DNA of 64,000 bases from Planctomycetota bacterium (GCA_029259595.1 JAJDEW010000003.1:18705-82704); one strand, 5' to 3'; numbered from the stretch's first letter, positions 41,902 through 51,877 are shown. Notes: generated by a model from the letters alone, not told the origin. Numbers and translations are program-made.

Positions 41902-44127
41902 ATGATGCTCTGGCTCGCCTTGGCCGTGCTCCTGCAAGGGGCCGAGAGCGATTCGCTGGACTACATCTGGACCCGTCCGCAGCTCTTGCAATCGTACGCG
42001 TGGGACGGCGGGCCCCACGTGATGGTGAATGCGCGCGGGCCCCGTCGCATCACGTTCGGCGAGCACGGTGTCTCCGAAGCGACCGAGGTCTACGCGACGT
42101 TCAACGAGGGCAGCGGTTCCATGCTGCACCTCACGGGCATGGCCCTGACCGCGGAGACGCCGGTCGGTGGCTCGTGGGTCGAGGGTCGCTTCGGCGCGGG
42201 CCTCTTGCTCGCAGCCGACGACGTCGTCGCCTTCGAGGATGCGGGCGGATCTCCTTCGGCGGCCTGGACGCTCGGCTTCTTCGTGTCGCCGCGTGGAGGC
42301 CTGGATGGCCGGCTGCCCGTCCTGGACATGCCCGGCATCGCGACGGTTCGGATCCTACGCAACGGCTTCGTCCGGGCCGAGGTGGGGACGACGCCTCCCC
42401 TGATCTTGACGTCGGCGGTCGGTCTGAACTCCGGAGCCTGGAATCATGTCGCGGTCGTCGTGGACGGACGCGACCTCGGGCGAGCGCGGCTCTACGTGAA
42501 CGGCGAAGGTCGAGGCGAGCCCTTGCCTCCCTTCGAACCACGGCCCTTCGAGGGCTTCGTCATCAGCTCCGGTGCCGGTGTCCTTGCGATCGATGAGCTG
42601 GTGCTCGAAAGCCGGGCCGCGACGACGGACGAGCTGAGGCGCTACGCGGCGGCCGAACCGCGCCTCGGGTCCCACCGGCTGCGCATGTTCGGCGAGCAAC
42701 GCGTCTTCGAGCACGAGCTGTGGCATGGCGTCGCGAGGACGCGCAGCCTCTCGGGCGAAGGACTGCGCCAGGGTGAGTTGAGCTTCCTGCGGTTCGCGGA
42801 TGACGGCCTGGTCCGCACGCCGGCGCAGTGGGAGCGGCTCGAGACCAACGGACCTCCGCTGGCCCGGACGACGCATCCGACGGTCTACGTGGGAAGGGGA
42901 CGCACGTTCCTGTTCGGCGGCGAGACGCGCGATACCCACGTCCGAGGCTTCGCGAATACGAACGACACCTGGATCCTCGAGGCGGTCGCGGATCGAAGGG
43001 CGTTCTGGCGACGGATCGAAGGCGAGGTCACGCCCCCGCCGTCCTGTCATCAAGCCGCGGCCTTCAGCCCCGACCACGGCGTCGTGTTGTATGCCGGAGG
43101 CTGGCGCAACGACGTGAAGCCGTCCGTCACGTACGACGACACCTGGCTCTACCACGTGGAAGAAGAGCGCTGGGAGCGGATGGAGCCAACGGGCGCCGAG
43201 TTTCGCGCCAAACGCGATTGCTCGCTCGTGTATCACGAAGGAGCAGGGAAGTTCCTCATGTTCCTGAACGCGAGCGGGCTCGTGATGACCTACGACCCCG
43301 ACGCGAACGTCTGGGAACAACTACCGCGAGCCGAGCGTGAAGCCCTTCCGGGCGAGCGTCCGGCCTACCGTCCCAACGGCTCGCCGATGGCGGTGTACGA
43401 GCCCGTCAGCGAGCTGGTTTGGCTCTTCGGAGGCGTCGAACGGCGCGCTGGCGAAGACCTCTATCACTCGCGCGTCGCGTTCTACGACCTGGCTCGCAAC
43501 ACCTACACCACGGTGCCGGTCGAGGTCGCGCCGGAGGGCCGCCTGCGCTCGGGCTTCGCGTACGACTCGAACCGCGGCCGCATGGTTCTCTACGGCGGCG
43601 TGCGCGGGCAGTTCTCCGAACGCTACGACGATCTCTGGGTCTTCGACCCGCGCAAGCTCGCCTGGCGTCAACTGGCCTTCGAAGGTGGCCCGGGCAAGCG
43701 CGGAGGCTACTACGGCATGGCCTTCGATCCGGAGCGGGACAGCTTCACGCTGCTCTGCGGGCGCAGCGAGGTCGAGCGCTTCCTGGACGAGGCCTGGTCG
43801 CTGCGGATCGACGATGAGGCCTGGGGACGGGCGTCCTACGTCTTCGAACTCGACGACGAGGCTGCGCCGGTCGAGGCCTTCGCGCGCTGGCGAGGCGCGC
43901 GTGGGCGCGTCTCGTTGTTCGCGCGGCGCGGCGACGGTACGAGCTTCGGTCCGTGGGCAAAGAGCGGCAAGGCGCCGGAGGGTGCCGGTCGCTTCGTCCA
44001 GGTCGAGGTCGCGCTGGCCCCCGGGGGGCGTGACCTCACCTTGACCGAGGTGGGGCTGCGCCAGAAGGGAACAGGTGCGCCCCTCGCGGCCGGCCTGCTC
44101 GAGGCCAGCGCTCCGCTGGGCGACTGA
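41902..44127 (+). CDS. LamG and kelch-repeat exported protein (paralogue)
   Basis: 741 residues from ATG 41902, 22 bp after the preceding paralogue. A short signal (MMLWLALAVLLQGAESDS) lacks a lipobox Cys, so this copy is probably secreted or periplasmic rather than lipidated. The layout is the same: LamG-like domain (VYATFNEGSGSMLHLTGMAL, AAWTLGFFVSPRGGLDG, WNHVAVVVDGRDLGRARLYV) and kelch repeats (RTFLFGGETRDTHVRG, HGVVLYAGGWRNDVKPS, ELVWLFGGVERRAGED, GRMVLYGGVRGQFSER). A tandem duplication with divergence in anchoring. Convergent with the sulfatase-fold gene, 9 bp between stops, no terminator visible. Confidence 0.86.
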   Translation: MMLWLALAVLLQGAESDSLDYIWTRPQLLQSYAWDGGPHVMVNARGPRRITFGEHGVSEATEVYATFNEGSGSMLHLTGMALTAETPVGGSWVEGRFGAGLLLAADDVVAFEDAGGSPSAAWTLGFFVSPRGGLDGRLPVLDMPGIATVRILRNGFVRAEVGTTPPLILTSAVGLNSGAWNHVAVVVDGRDLGRARLYVNGEGRGEPLPPFEPRPFEGFVISSGAGVLAIDELVLESRAATTDELRRYAAAEPRLGSHRLRMFGEQRVFEHELWHGVARTRSLSGEGLRQGELSFLRFADDGLVRTPAQWERLETNGPPLARTTHPTVYVGRGRTFLFGGETRDTHVRGFANTNDTWILEAVADRRAFWRRIEGEVTPPPSCHQAAAFSPDHGVVLYAGGWRNDVKPSVTYDDTWLYHVEEERWERMEPTGAEFRAKRDCSLVYHEGAGKFLMFLNASGLVMTYDPDANVWEQLPRAEREALPGERPAYRPNGSPMAVYEPVSELVWLFGGVERRAGEDLYHSRVAFYDLARNTYTTVPVEVAPEGRLRSGFAYDSNRGRMVLYGGVRGQFSERYDDLWVFDPRKLAWRQLAFEGGPGKRGGYYGMAFDPERDSFTLLCGRSEVERFLDEAWSLRIDDEAWGRASYVFELDDEAAPVEAFARWRGARGRVSLFARRGDGTSFGPWAKSGKAPEGAGRFVQVEVALAPGGRDLTLTEVGLRQKGTGAPLAAGLLEASAPLGD

Positions 44128-44136
44128 TCGCGGCGC

Positions 44137-46728
44137 TCAGCGCCTCTCCGGCCCGCCGCCCTCGTCGTCGTCGGGTGGATCGTGCTTGTTCGAGCCCGTG
44201 TCGACCTCGAGCGGCTTGTCGTCCTTGTCCTCGTCCGAACCCGTGTCGACGTAGCCGATGTCCGCGAGTTGCTGGAGGGTCTTCGCGTCGAGTTGCACCG
44301 GAGCCGACGGGCTACGGGCGTTGTCGCGTGCCGCCTCCATCTTGGCGGCTTCGACGGAGAGCAGCTCGAAAAGCGCCCGGCGCATGTCGAGACGTTTCTT
44401 GTGGAGGTTCGTGTCCTCGTTCGGATCGTCGGGCAGGTAGTAGAGCTTGAACTCCGCGCCCTCGAGGAAACGGTCGCGGATGTCGCGCTCGAGCTGACGA
44501 GCGTCGGGTCGCGCGATCGTCCGCTTGAAGAGATCGTCCGTCATCCCCGTCTCCAGGAACTCGGGCAGGTTCTCCTCGTACCAGGATGCGGGCACGCGTG
44601 GATGCGTCAACACCACCTCGCGCGCGATGTCCTTGGTCGGATACTGCACGATGAGCTTCCAGCCTTCGTAGGCGACGCTGGCCTGCTTCATGATGCCGCC
44701 CTCGGAGTAGGTCGGCTTGTCCGGCAACGTACCGCCCTCGAGCAGCGGAACGAGCGAGCGCCCGTGCAGGTACTCGCGTTGGCCCTCGAAGCCGGCGAGG
44801 TCGAGAACGGTCGGATAGATGTCCGCGGACTGGACGGTCTGCTTCACGCGCGTGCCGGCATGCGCGCCGCCCGGCAGGCGTACGATCAGCGGAACGTGCA
44901 GGACTTCCTCGTCCATCACGCCGTGGCCGAAGTAGTAGTTCGTGTCGTCCATCGTCTCGCCGTGATCGGCGTGGACGATGATGACGGCGCGGTCGTAGAG
45001 CCCGACCTCCTTCAGGTAGGAGAAGAAGGTGTCGAGCGCGTCGTCGACGAGCAGGATCCCCTCGTCGTACTTCGTCTCGATCGGCCCGGTGGGAAGCCGC
45101 GGCGGAATCGGAGTCCCGACCGGAACCTCGCCGCCCGCGACGTAGGTCGGGATGATGCCGAAGCAGTTGGCGACGCCGCCGGCGAAGGCGGTCTGCGTGG
45201 CGTCGTACAGCGCGTCGCCCTTGAAGGTGTTCAGGAAGGGCGGCGGAGGCACGTACGGCGCGTGGACGTCGAAGCCGTGGATGAACAGGAAGAACGGGCT
45301 TTGAGCCCCGAGCTCGCCCAACCACTCGCGCGCGAGCTTCGTCGTGTGGCGGATCCCGCCGTCGACTTCGCGCATGTCGATGCCACCGGCGGAGTGATCG
45401 TAGGTCTCGAAGCCCTGCGGGAAGCCGTGGCGGTCGACGATCCAGTCGTTGTCGACGAAGCCCGCCGTCGCATAGCCGGCGGCCCGCAACGCTTCGGCCA
45501 GCATCCAGCGGTTGTCGGCCACGTACCAGCGCTCGAAGAGGTTCGTCTTTCCGCCGCCCTTGGGAGGCGGCTTGAGGCGGTGCGCGTACGGATACAGCCC
45601 GGTCATCACCGACATGTAGCTCGGCAGCGTCCAGGGCGCGTTGGTGACGCAGTGTTCGAAGACGACCGCGTCCCGGGAGAAGTCCGCGAGGTGCGGCGCC
45701 GTCTCGCGCGAATGGCCGTAGATCGAGAGGCGGCGTGCGGACAGCGTGTCGATGCTGATGAAGATGACGGGCACCCGCGGCACCGGCTCGGGCTCGACGA
45801 TCTCGAGGCGCGAGAACGAGAACGACGAACCGGCGGCCCCGTTCCAGCCGGCCTCGAGCTCGAGGACCTGGCCTCGGGACGGCGGCAGGTTGACCGCGCG
45901 CTCGATGCTCTGGCCGTCGAAGTCGATCACGGCGAGCTCCTCGGTGCTCGTAACGCTGCCGTCCGCGGGGTCGACGCGTGCGCACGTCAGGAAGAGCTCG
46001 CCCTTGCCGCTCGCTTGCCCGCTGAAGAAGAGCTGCATCGGCGCGAGCTCCTCGACGTCGTAGACGACGGCGGTCTCGGGACGCAGGATCAGCTCGCGCT
46101 TGGTCGGGTCGACCGTCGTCAGGCTGGGGCGGTCGTAGTCGACCTTCGCGACCGCGACGCCGACGACACCGGTTCCCAAGGGGCGCGGAAGGTCGACTTC
46201 GATCTCGAGCTGGTTCGAGCCGATCTTCCAGAGCTCGGCGGGGGTCTCGAAGCTGAACGTGGTCGGAAGCGTGGGCAACACGATCTCCCCACCCTTGAGC
46301 TCGACGCCGTTCAAGCGCAGGACGGCCGTGCGCTCGGCCGCGTCTTCACACGGCGGACCCCACAGCATCACGTCGGTCGTGCGGTCCTTGCGCGTCCCGG
46401 CCGGCAGCTCGAGGTGCGCCTTGGCCTGCTTGGACCAGACATAACGCACCGACTTGCCTTCCGACGTCTTGTTCGTATAGGTCTGCCAGCCGTGCGGTCC
46501 CAGTCGGCCCCACTGCTCGTCCATGTCCGGCGTCACGACGCCGATCTGGTCGATGACCTGATCCGGCGAGCGCGCCAAGAGGTCGAAGCCCGAGCCGGTC
46601 GTGGTCGGACCTGCAACGCGGCCGCAGCCGTTCAGGCCGATGGAGACGAAGCCGGACGCGGCGAGGCTACCCGCGACAAGGAGTGCGGTTCCCCGGCGAC
46701 CGAGCGTGGGTCGGACACGAAAGGACAT
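44137..46728 (-). CDS. Large sulfatase-fold lipoprotein with Thr nucleophile (copy 3)
   Basis: 863 residues. Lipoprotein signal with lipobox LNGC (Cys about 35). An N-terminal beta-rich region of about 250 residues without recognised family precedes the alkaline-phosphatase-superfamily domain (about 320-800). First metal block VPVIFISIDTLSARRLSIYG, nucleophile NAPWTLPSYMSVMTGLYP (Thr for Cys), second metal block VHADHGETMDDTNYYFGHGV. The C-terminal tail is acidic and Asp-rich (DTGSDEDKDDKPLEVDTGSN). Much longer than copies 1 and 2 and only distantly related. Periplasmic or surface hydrolase or transferase of unknown substrate. Confidence 0.84.
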   Translation of the reverse strand: MSFRVRPTLGRRGTALLVAGSLAASGFVSIGLNGCGRVAGPTTTGSGFDLLARSPDQVIDQIGVVTPDMDEQWGRLGPHGWQTYTNKTSEGKSVRYVWSKQAKAHLELPAGTRKDRTTDVMLWGPPCEDAAERTAVLRLNGVELKGGEIVLPTLPTTFSFETPAELWKIGSNQLEIEVDLPRPLGTGVVGVAVAKVDYDRPSLTTVDPTKRELILRPETAVVYDVEELAPMQLFFSGQASGKGELFLTCARVDPADGSVTSTEELAVIDFDGQSIERAVNLPPSRGQVLELEAGWNGAAGSSFSFSRLEIVEPEPVPRVPVIFISIDTLSARRLSIYGHSRETAPHLADFSRDAVVFEHCVTNAPWTLPSYMSVMTGLYPYAHRLKPPPKGGGKTNLFERWYVADNRWMLAEALRAAGYATAGFVDNDWIVDRHGFPQGFETYDHSAGGIDMREVDGGIRHTTKLAREWLGELGAQSPFFLFIHGFDVHAPYVPPPPFLNTFKGDALYDATQTAFAGGVANCFGIIPTYVAGGEVPVGTPIPPRLPTGPIETKYDEGILLVDDALDTFFSYLKEVGLYDRAVIIVHADHGETMDDTNYYFGHGVMDEEVLHVPLIVRLPGGAHAGTRVKQTVQSADIYPTVLDLAGFEGQREYLHGRSLVPLLEGGTLPDKPTYSEGGIMKQASVAYEGWKLIVQYPTKDIAREVVLTHPRVPASWYEENLPEFLETGMTDDLFKRTIARPDARQLERDIRDRFLEGAEFKLYYLPDDPNEDTNLHKKRLDMRRALFELLSVEAAKMEAARDNARSPSAPVQLDAKTLQQLADIGYVDTGSDEDKDDKPLEVDTGSNKHDPPDDDEGGGPERR

Positions 46729-46796
46729 GGTGCTACTGCGCGCTCCTGTGCTCGAAAACTAGCACATTCACCAAAGGCGGACCAAGGGGCTCCTGA

Positions 46797-48095
46797 CTAG
46801 CGCTCCGCCGAGGCGGCGCGTTCTTCGACGGCACCGCTCATTTTCTCGACGTGGCCATAGCCTTCCGCCTCGAGCCATTCGTAGATCTCGGCGAGCGGCG
46901 TCACGAGCCCCATGTGCGGCACGATCGTCGGTCGCAGGGATCCGTGCGTGTAGATCTTGGAGAAGATCCCCAACAGCTCGTGGGTCTCTCCGTCGAAGAT
47001 GCCGCCGCCCGAGTTGCCGATGTACGTCGGCGCGTTGATCATCCAGTAGGTCTCGCCGTCGACCTCGTGGTGGCAGGTCGCGATCTCGCCCCGCGTCGGA
47101 ATCGGATCGTTGCCGAGCGGGCACCCGACCGCGTAGATCGAGTCGAAGATCTTGACCTCTTCGAGGCGCTTTCGCCCGGCCAGCGCGGCGCCATAAAGCA
47201 GCGCGTCGTCGGTCCAGATCTCGAGCAAGGCGGCGTCGAGGTCCTCGTCGAAGACGATCAAGCCGGCCTCTTCGTACCGCAGGGAGCCGTCCTCGTGGTA
47301 CAGCGTCACCGGCACGGGCATGTCGGTCTTGGACAGGTCGCCCTGAATGTCGCGGACGACGTGCCAGGCCGTGATCAGGTAGGTGATGTGACGGTCGGCT
47401 TCCTCGTCGTAGCTCGAGCGCAGGAGCACGCCGCTGCCGACGCTCGCGTCGCCGGCCAGCTGCACGACCGGCCCGACCAACTCGCGCCACATCGTGCGCA
47501 GGTCGCGCGGGCCGTCGTTGCCGAGCTCGTCCAACTTGCGGCTGCTGGCCGCGGCGAGCTCGTTGGCGCTGACGGCCAGGTCCTCGAAGGCCTCCCAGCG
47601 ATGCAGGAGGCGCTCGTCGCGAGCGTTCAGCTCGGCCTCGAGGGCCTCGCGACCAAAGGTCGAGAGCGTCGACAGACGGTTCGAGTTGGCTTCCACCACG
47701 AGCCCCATGTCCTGCAAGCGCGTCTCTGCCGTGATGATGCGGTCCGCCAGGGACTCCGTCCGTCCGAGCTTGCCGGACGTTCGCTCGAGCCCGTTCTTGA
47801 GCGAGGCGATCTCGCCGCCGAGGGCCGAGATCTCGGTGTCGACGTCTCGCGCGCCTGCGAGCCGGTTGGCCTCCCGGGTCTCGAGCTCGTAGAGCTTGTC
47901 GTAGACGCCTTCGACACGGTGGACTTCGTAGCCGACGCCCATGGCAAGGACGCCGGTCAAGAGCCAGCCGAAGAGACGGCCGGAGGAAGGTTGGGGCTGC
48001 TTGGGCACGGTGGTGGCTCGACTCATGGTGACCTTCGGGGATGTCTCGCCGCCGGGGAGGCGGCGCTGGCTCTCCTCGCTATCGGTCGTCGACAC
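46797..48095 (-). CDS. Membrane-anchored coiled-coil trypsin-like serine protease
   Basis: 432 residues (GTG start 48095; ATG 48026 would drop 23 residues). One transmembrane helix (about 41-57, LFGWLLTGVLAMGVGYEV), then a long periplasmic coiled coil (about 60-190), then a chymotrypsin-fold domain. Catalytic triad visible: H245 (LITAWHVVRD), D287 (DEDLDAALLEI), S362 (TYIGNSGGGIFDG). No PDZ domain, so different from DegP/HtrA. Probable envelope quality-control or signalling protease. It follows the HEAT-cyclophilin gene by 134 bp on the same strand. Confidence 0.85.
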   Translation of the reverse strand: MSTTDSEESQRRLPGGETSPKVTMSRATTVPKQPQPSSGRLFGWLLTGVLAMGVGYEVHRVEGVYDKLYELETREANRLAGARDVDTEISALGGEIASLKNGLERTSGKLGRTESLADRIITAETRLQDMGLVVEANSNRLSTLSTFGREALEAELNARDERLLHRWEAFEDLAVSANELAAASSRKLDELGNDGPRDLRTMWRELVGPVVQLAGDASVGSGVLLRSSYDEEADRHITYLITAWHVVRDIQGDLSKTDMPVPVTLYHEDGSLRYEEAGLIVFDEDLDAALLEIWTDDALLYGAALAGRKRLEEVKIFDSIYAVGCPLGNDPIPTRGEIATCHHEVDGETYWMINAPTYIGNSGGGIFDGETHELLGIFSKIYTHGSLRPTIVPHMGLVTPLAEIYEWLEAEGYGHVEKMSGAVEERAASAER

Positions 48096-48229
48096 CCCCG
48101 GAAATCAAGCCGAATCAGCCCACCGTTCCTCCACAGCGCGCCCAGTCTCTGTGGAGAGTCAGAAGTCTTTGCCTGACAGCGGCTTGGAAACCTTGTCCAG
48201 GCACTTTCCACAGCTTCCTAGCACGCTTG

Positions 48230-50374
48230 TCAAGGTCCGCCAGGGGGGCGCGGCGGGCCCTTGCCGCGGCGCGGATCCAAAATGCGTGCTCCTAAGATCC
48301 GGTCGCCGACCTCGATCCGGTCGAGGATCTCGAAGCCGTCCCGGAGCTGGCCGAAGAGCGTGTAGCGCCCGGTCAGATGGGGCGTCGGGCGCTGGGTGAC
48401 GAAAAATTGGCTGCCGCCGGAGTCCGGGTCCTCGTTGCGCGGCATCCCGAGCGAGCCGCGCACGAAGTCCTGGGGGGTCCATTCGTGGCGCAGGGCGCTG
48501 CCGCGCCAGGGGCGGCCGCCGTTGCCGTCGCCGCGGTAGTCCCCGCCCTGGATCACGAAGTCGGGGACCACGCGGTGGAAGTCCAGGCCGTCGTAGGCCC
48601 CCTCCTCGAGCAGCCGTAGGAAGTTGTAGACGTGCTGCGGGGCTTCGGTGGGGAAGAGCTCGAAGACCAGCGCCCCGCGCGTCGTGCTCAGCTCGACGAC
48701 CGGATTCACCTGCCAGCGGGGGAAGCCGCGGCCGGGAAAGGGCGGCGGGCCCTCCGCTTCGAGCGTGACCTGGCGGGCCGCAACGGCGGTGCCGAACTTC
48801 TCTTCGAGCACCTGCCGCGCCACCCGCCGGACGTGGCTGCGGGGATCCCCGGAGGCCTTCGTCACGAAGGCCTCGGCCCGCTCTCCGCCGATTTCACCCA
48901 GGTTCTGGAGGACGTTGAAGGCGATCTCGTTCGAGACGTCGCCTTCCGACGACGTGAAGGCGCGTTCGAGCAGCTCGAGGTCGGCGCGGTCGGGACGCTT
49001 GCGCAGCGCCAGGACCGCGGCCAAGCGCAGGCCATTGTCGTCGTGCGCGAGCGCGCGGTGCAGGAGCGGGCGCACCGCGTCTCCCTCCTGGGCCCCGATC
49101 GAGCTCACGGCCGTCGTGGCCACGCGCAGCGAAGGGTCCTCGGCGAGTCGCGCCAGCAGGTCGAGCGAGCGTGCGGAAGGCAGATGCTCCAGGGCGGCCG
49201 CAACACCCGCGCGCACGACCGGATCGTCGCTCGTCGCATTGCGCCCCAGGGTCTTCAGCGCTTCCTCCGGCTCCAGGAGGCGGGCGATGGCGTCGAAGGC
49301 CGCGACCCGCACGCTGGCCGAAACGTCGATCAGGCCCTGCCGCACGACGGGCAGCACGGTGGTCCGTTCGTCGGGAAAGCTCGCCAGAGAGCCGATCGAG
49401 GCCGCCCGTACGTGGACGCTGGCATTCTTGGCCAGGCGCAGGAGCAAGGGGATGGCCGCGGCATCGCCGTGGACCCCGAGCGCGACCACGGCCTCGTAGC
49501 GCATCCGCCAGTCGATGGCGCGGTCGTCGCGCAGGAACGCGATCAGGGCCTTGACGATCTCCGCATCGCCGGCGATGCGGCCCAGGCCTCGAACGGCGAA
49601 GAGCTGCTCGAGCTCGCGGTCCGAGCCGAGGTATTCGAGAAACGCGCCGCGTCCGAGGGCCGAGCGTCGGCGCGCGAGCGAGTAGAGGATACGCCAGGAG
49701 AGCTCGGGCTCGATGCCGCGCGCGCGCTCTCTCGAATCGAAGGTCTCGCTGATCTTGTGGGGGCTCAGAGCGTCGACCAGGGCGCGGTCGACGGCCTCCG
49801 CGCCGGGTTCGGTCGGATTCCAGCGAGCCGTGCCTTCGACCGCCTGGCACTGGACCTCGAGCGCACTGTCGCGCAGGGCGATGACGACTTCCGCGCGCAC
49901 GGAAGGCACGTCGTAGAGGCTGGCCGCCGCGATCACAGCTGCGCGCAGCTCGGCTTCGGGCTCGTTGCGGTAGGCCAGGAGCAGGGACACCGCGCCCGGG
50001 TCGTTGCGAGCCCCCAGGGCGAAGACCGCCTCGAGGCGGACCGTGCGGTCGGGGTCTTCGAGCAGCTCGGCCAGGCGCGACGTGACGATGGCTCCGAAAT
50101 CGGGGTAGGGCAGGCGTCCGAGCACCTCTGCGGCGCGCGCGCGCACGGCCGGATCGTCGTGCCCGGCCAGCTCGTAGAGCCGCCCGTCACCGTCCGTGCG
50201 TCGATCCTCGAGGGCCGCGAGCTCGAACATCTCCACGCCGGTCTGGAAGGTGATCGGTGTTCCTCCGAGGACCGTTTGCACGGGAAGCAGCGGTTCGGGC
50301 TCGGGACGGGAAGAGCTGCAGGCCGAGACCGTGGCAAGGAGAGTGGCGAGGATGGGAATGGTGCGAACGGCCAA
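48230..50374 (-). CDS. Lipoprotein fusing HEAT repeats to cyclophilin-type PPIase
   Basis: About 714 residues from a TTG at 50374 with AGGGAG spaced 7 nt upstream; an ATG at 50419 is in frame but has no ribosome binding site. Lipobox VSAC in the signal (RTIPILATLLATVSACSSS). Residues about 50-520 are HEAT/PBS-lyase-type helical repeats (for example DDPAVRARAAEVLGRLPYPD). The C-terminal cyclophilin domain (about 545-705) has the active-site blocks FHRVVPDFVIQGGD and GSQFFVTQRPTPHLTGRYT. The Trp of human cyclophilin A is replaced by His. Probably folds or inspects proteins in the envelope, with HEAT repeats as scaffold. Confidence 0.85.
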   Translation of the reverse strand: MAVRTIPILATLLATVSACSSSRPEPEPLLPVQTVLGGTPITFQTGVEMFELAALEDRRTDGDGRLYELAGHDDPAVRARAAEVLGRLPYPDFGAIVTSRLAELLEDPDRTVRLEAVFALGARNDPGAVSLLLAYRNEPEAELRAAVIAAASLYDVPSVRAEVVIALRDSALEVQCQAVEGTARWNPTEPGAEAVDRALVDALSPHKISETFDSRERARGIEPELSWRILYSLARRRSALGRGAFLEYLGSDRELEQLFAVRGLGRIAGDAEIVKALIAFLRDDRAIDWRMRYEAVVALGVHGDAAAIPLLLRLAKNASVHVRAASIGSLASFPDERTTVLPVVRQGLIDVSASVRVAAFDAIARLLEPEEALKTLGRNATSDDPVVRAGVAAALEHLPSARSLDLLARLAEDPSLRVATTAVSSIGAQEGDAVRPLLHRALAHDDNGLRLAAVLALRKRPDRADLELLERAFTSSEGDVSNEIAFNVLQNLGEIGGERAEAFVTKASGDPRSHVRRVARQVLEEKFGTAVAARQVTLEAEGPPPFPGRGFPRWQVNPVVELSTTRGALVFELFPTEAPQHVYNFLRLLEEGAYDGLDFHRVVPDFVIQGGDYRGDGNGGRPWRGSALRHEWTPQDFVRGSLGMPRNEDPDSGGSQFFVTQRPTPHLTGRYTLFGQLRDGFEILDRIEVGDRILGARILDPRRGKGPPRPPGGP

Positions 50375-50584
50375 AGGCGTGCTCCCTGGTGAGATCCGGA
50401 GGCCCGGAGGGGGCCTCATGATGCAGGCCGGGAGGTCGCGGAGAAAGGCAAGGCAGCCATTCCCCGGATCCGAACCCGCCAAACCCCGCGGCGGTCCCCC
50501 GCCGCGTCGCGCGGATCGGCTACTATGGGCGGTTCGTCGGCCCGCGCCGAGTTCCACCTGCAGCCGCTCTCTTCGAAGCCCGCC

Positions 50585-51877
50585 ATGCCTCCGAGCCCCA
50601 TTCCCGAGATCCTGGACGAGTTGAACGCCGGCCGGATGGTCATCCTCGTCGACGACCCTTCGCGCGAGAACGAGGGCGACCTCGCGATGCTCGCCGAGCA
50701 CGTGACGCCGGAGGCGATCAACTTCATGGCCAAGGAGGCGCGCGGACTCATCTGCATGCCCATGGCCGAGTCGATGTGCGACCGCCTGGGCCTGCGTCCG
50801 CAGGTCGAGCGCAACACCAGCCGGATGGGCACGGCCTTCACCGTCTCGATCGAGGCCGCGACCGGCGTCACGACCGGGATCAGCGCGGCCGACCGCAGCC
50901 GCACGATCGAGGTCGCCTGCGCGCCGGAATCGTCGGTGGACGACCTCGTGAGCCCGGGGCACATCTTCCCCCTGCGGGCCAAGGAAGGGGGCGTCCTGGT
51001 GCGTGGCGGCCAGACGGAGGGGATCGTGGACCTCGCGCGCCTGGCGTCGTCGCGTTCGCCGGCCGGCGTCATCTGCGAGGTCATGAACGACGACGGGACA
51101 ATGGCGCGCATGCCCGAGCTCGAGCGCTTCGCGGCCAAGCACGAGCTCAAGATCTGCACGATCTCGGACCTGATCGCCTGGCGCCGGCGGCACGAACGCC
51201 TGATCGAGCCCGTCGTGACCGGCGTCCCGTTGCCGACCCGACACGGGACCTTTCTGGCCCACGTCTTCCGCTCGGCCGTGGACGGGGGCGAGCACGTCGC
51301 CCTGACGCTCGGCATGGGAGAGCGCGGGCCGGACGGCCCCTACGACGAGGTCGCGGAGACGGTCACGGTGCGCGTGCACTCGGAGTGCTTGACCGGCGAC
51401 GTATTCGGCTCGGAGCGTTGCGACTGCGAGGGCCAGCTGCACAAGGCGCTCCAGATCCTCGCCAGCGAGCCGCATTCCGTGCTGCTCTACCTGCGTCAAG
51501 AGGGGCGCGGGATCGGCCTCGCCAACAAGCTCAAGGCCTACAAGCTCCAGGACGAGGGCCTCGACACGGTCGAGGCCAACCAGGCGCTGGGTTTCCCGGC
51601 CGACCTGCGCGAGTACGGGATCGGGGCCCAGATCCTCCATTACCTGGGCGTGCGCAAGATGGCGATCCTCACGAACAACCCGAAGAAGATCCACGGCCTG
51701 GCGGGCTACGGGCTCGAGCTGGTCGACCAGCGCCCCCTGCGGACGGATCCGACCGCGACCAACATGCGCTACCTGGCCACGAAGCGCGAAAAGCTGGGCC
51801 ACGACCTCGATCCGGGCGACCTGGACCTCACCACGCTGCGGCCCGAGTCGAGCGAGCCCAAGAGTCGGCGGGGCTGA
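50585..51877 (+). CDS. ribBA: Bifunctional DHBP synthase/GTP cyclohydrolase II RibBA
   Basis: 430 residues from ATG 50585 (a longer start at 50525 is possible). DHBP synthase domain (1-205): [20 protein letters not shown] then [11 protein letters not shown], and [13 protein letters not shown] cyclohydrolase II domain (about 210-400): zinc Cys triad in [11 protein letters not shown] and the signature [19 protein letters not shown]. It performs both committed steps of riboflavin synthesis. No other rib genes are adjacent. A GC-rich hairpin (50487-50506) lies upstream but no FMN riboswitch is visible. Divergent from the HEAT-cyclophilin gene. Confidence 0.95.
   Translation: MPPSPIPEILDELNAGRMVILVDDPSRENEGDLAMLAEHVTPEAINFMAKEARGLICMPMAESMCDRLGLRPQVERNTSRMGTAFTVSIEAATGVTTGISAADRSRTIEVACAPESSVDDLVSPGHIFPLRAKEGGVLVRGGQTEGIVDLARLASSRSPAGVICEVMNDDGTMARMPELERFAAKHELKICTISDLIAWRRRHERLIEPVVTGVPLPTRHGTFLAHVFRSAVDGGEHVALTLGMGERGPDGPYDEVAETVTVRVHSECLTGDVFGSERCDCEGQLHKALQILASEPHSVLLYLRQEGRGIGLANKLKAYKLQDEGLDTVEANQALGFPADLREYGIGAQILHYLGVRKMAILTNNPKKIHGLAGYGLELVDQRPLRTDPTATNMRYLATKREKLGHDLDPGDLDLTTLRPESSEPKSRRG

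Noticed and set aside
50375..50584. FMN riboswitch before ribBA
   Set aside because: Only a perfect 8-bp CGCGGCGG hairpin (50487-50506) is seen; the conserved multi-stem RFN core and its AGGGGCAGGG-type element are not found.
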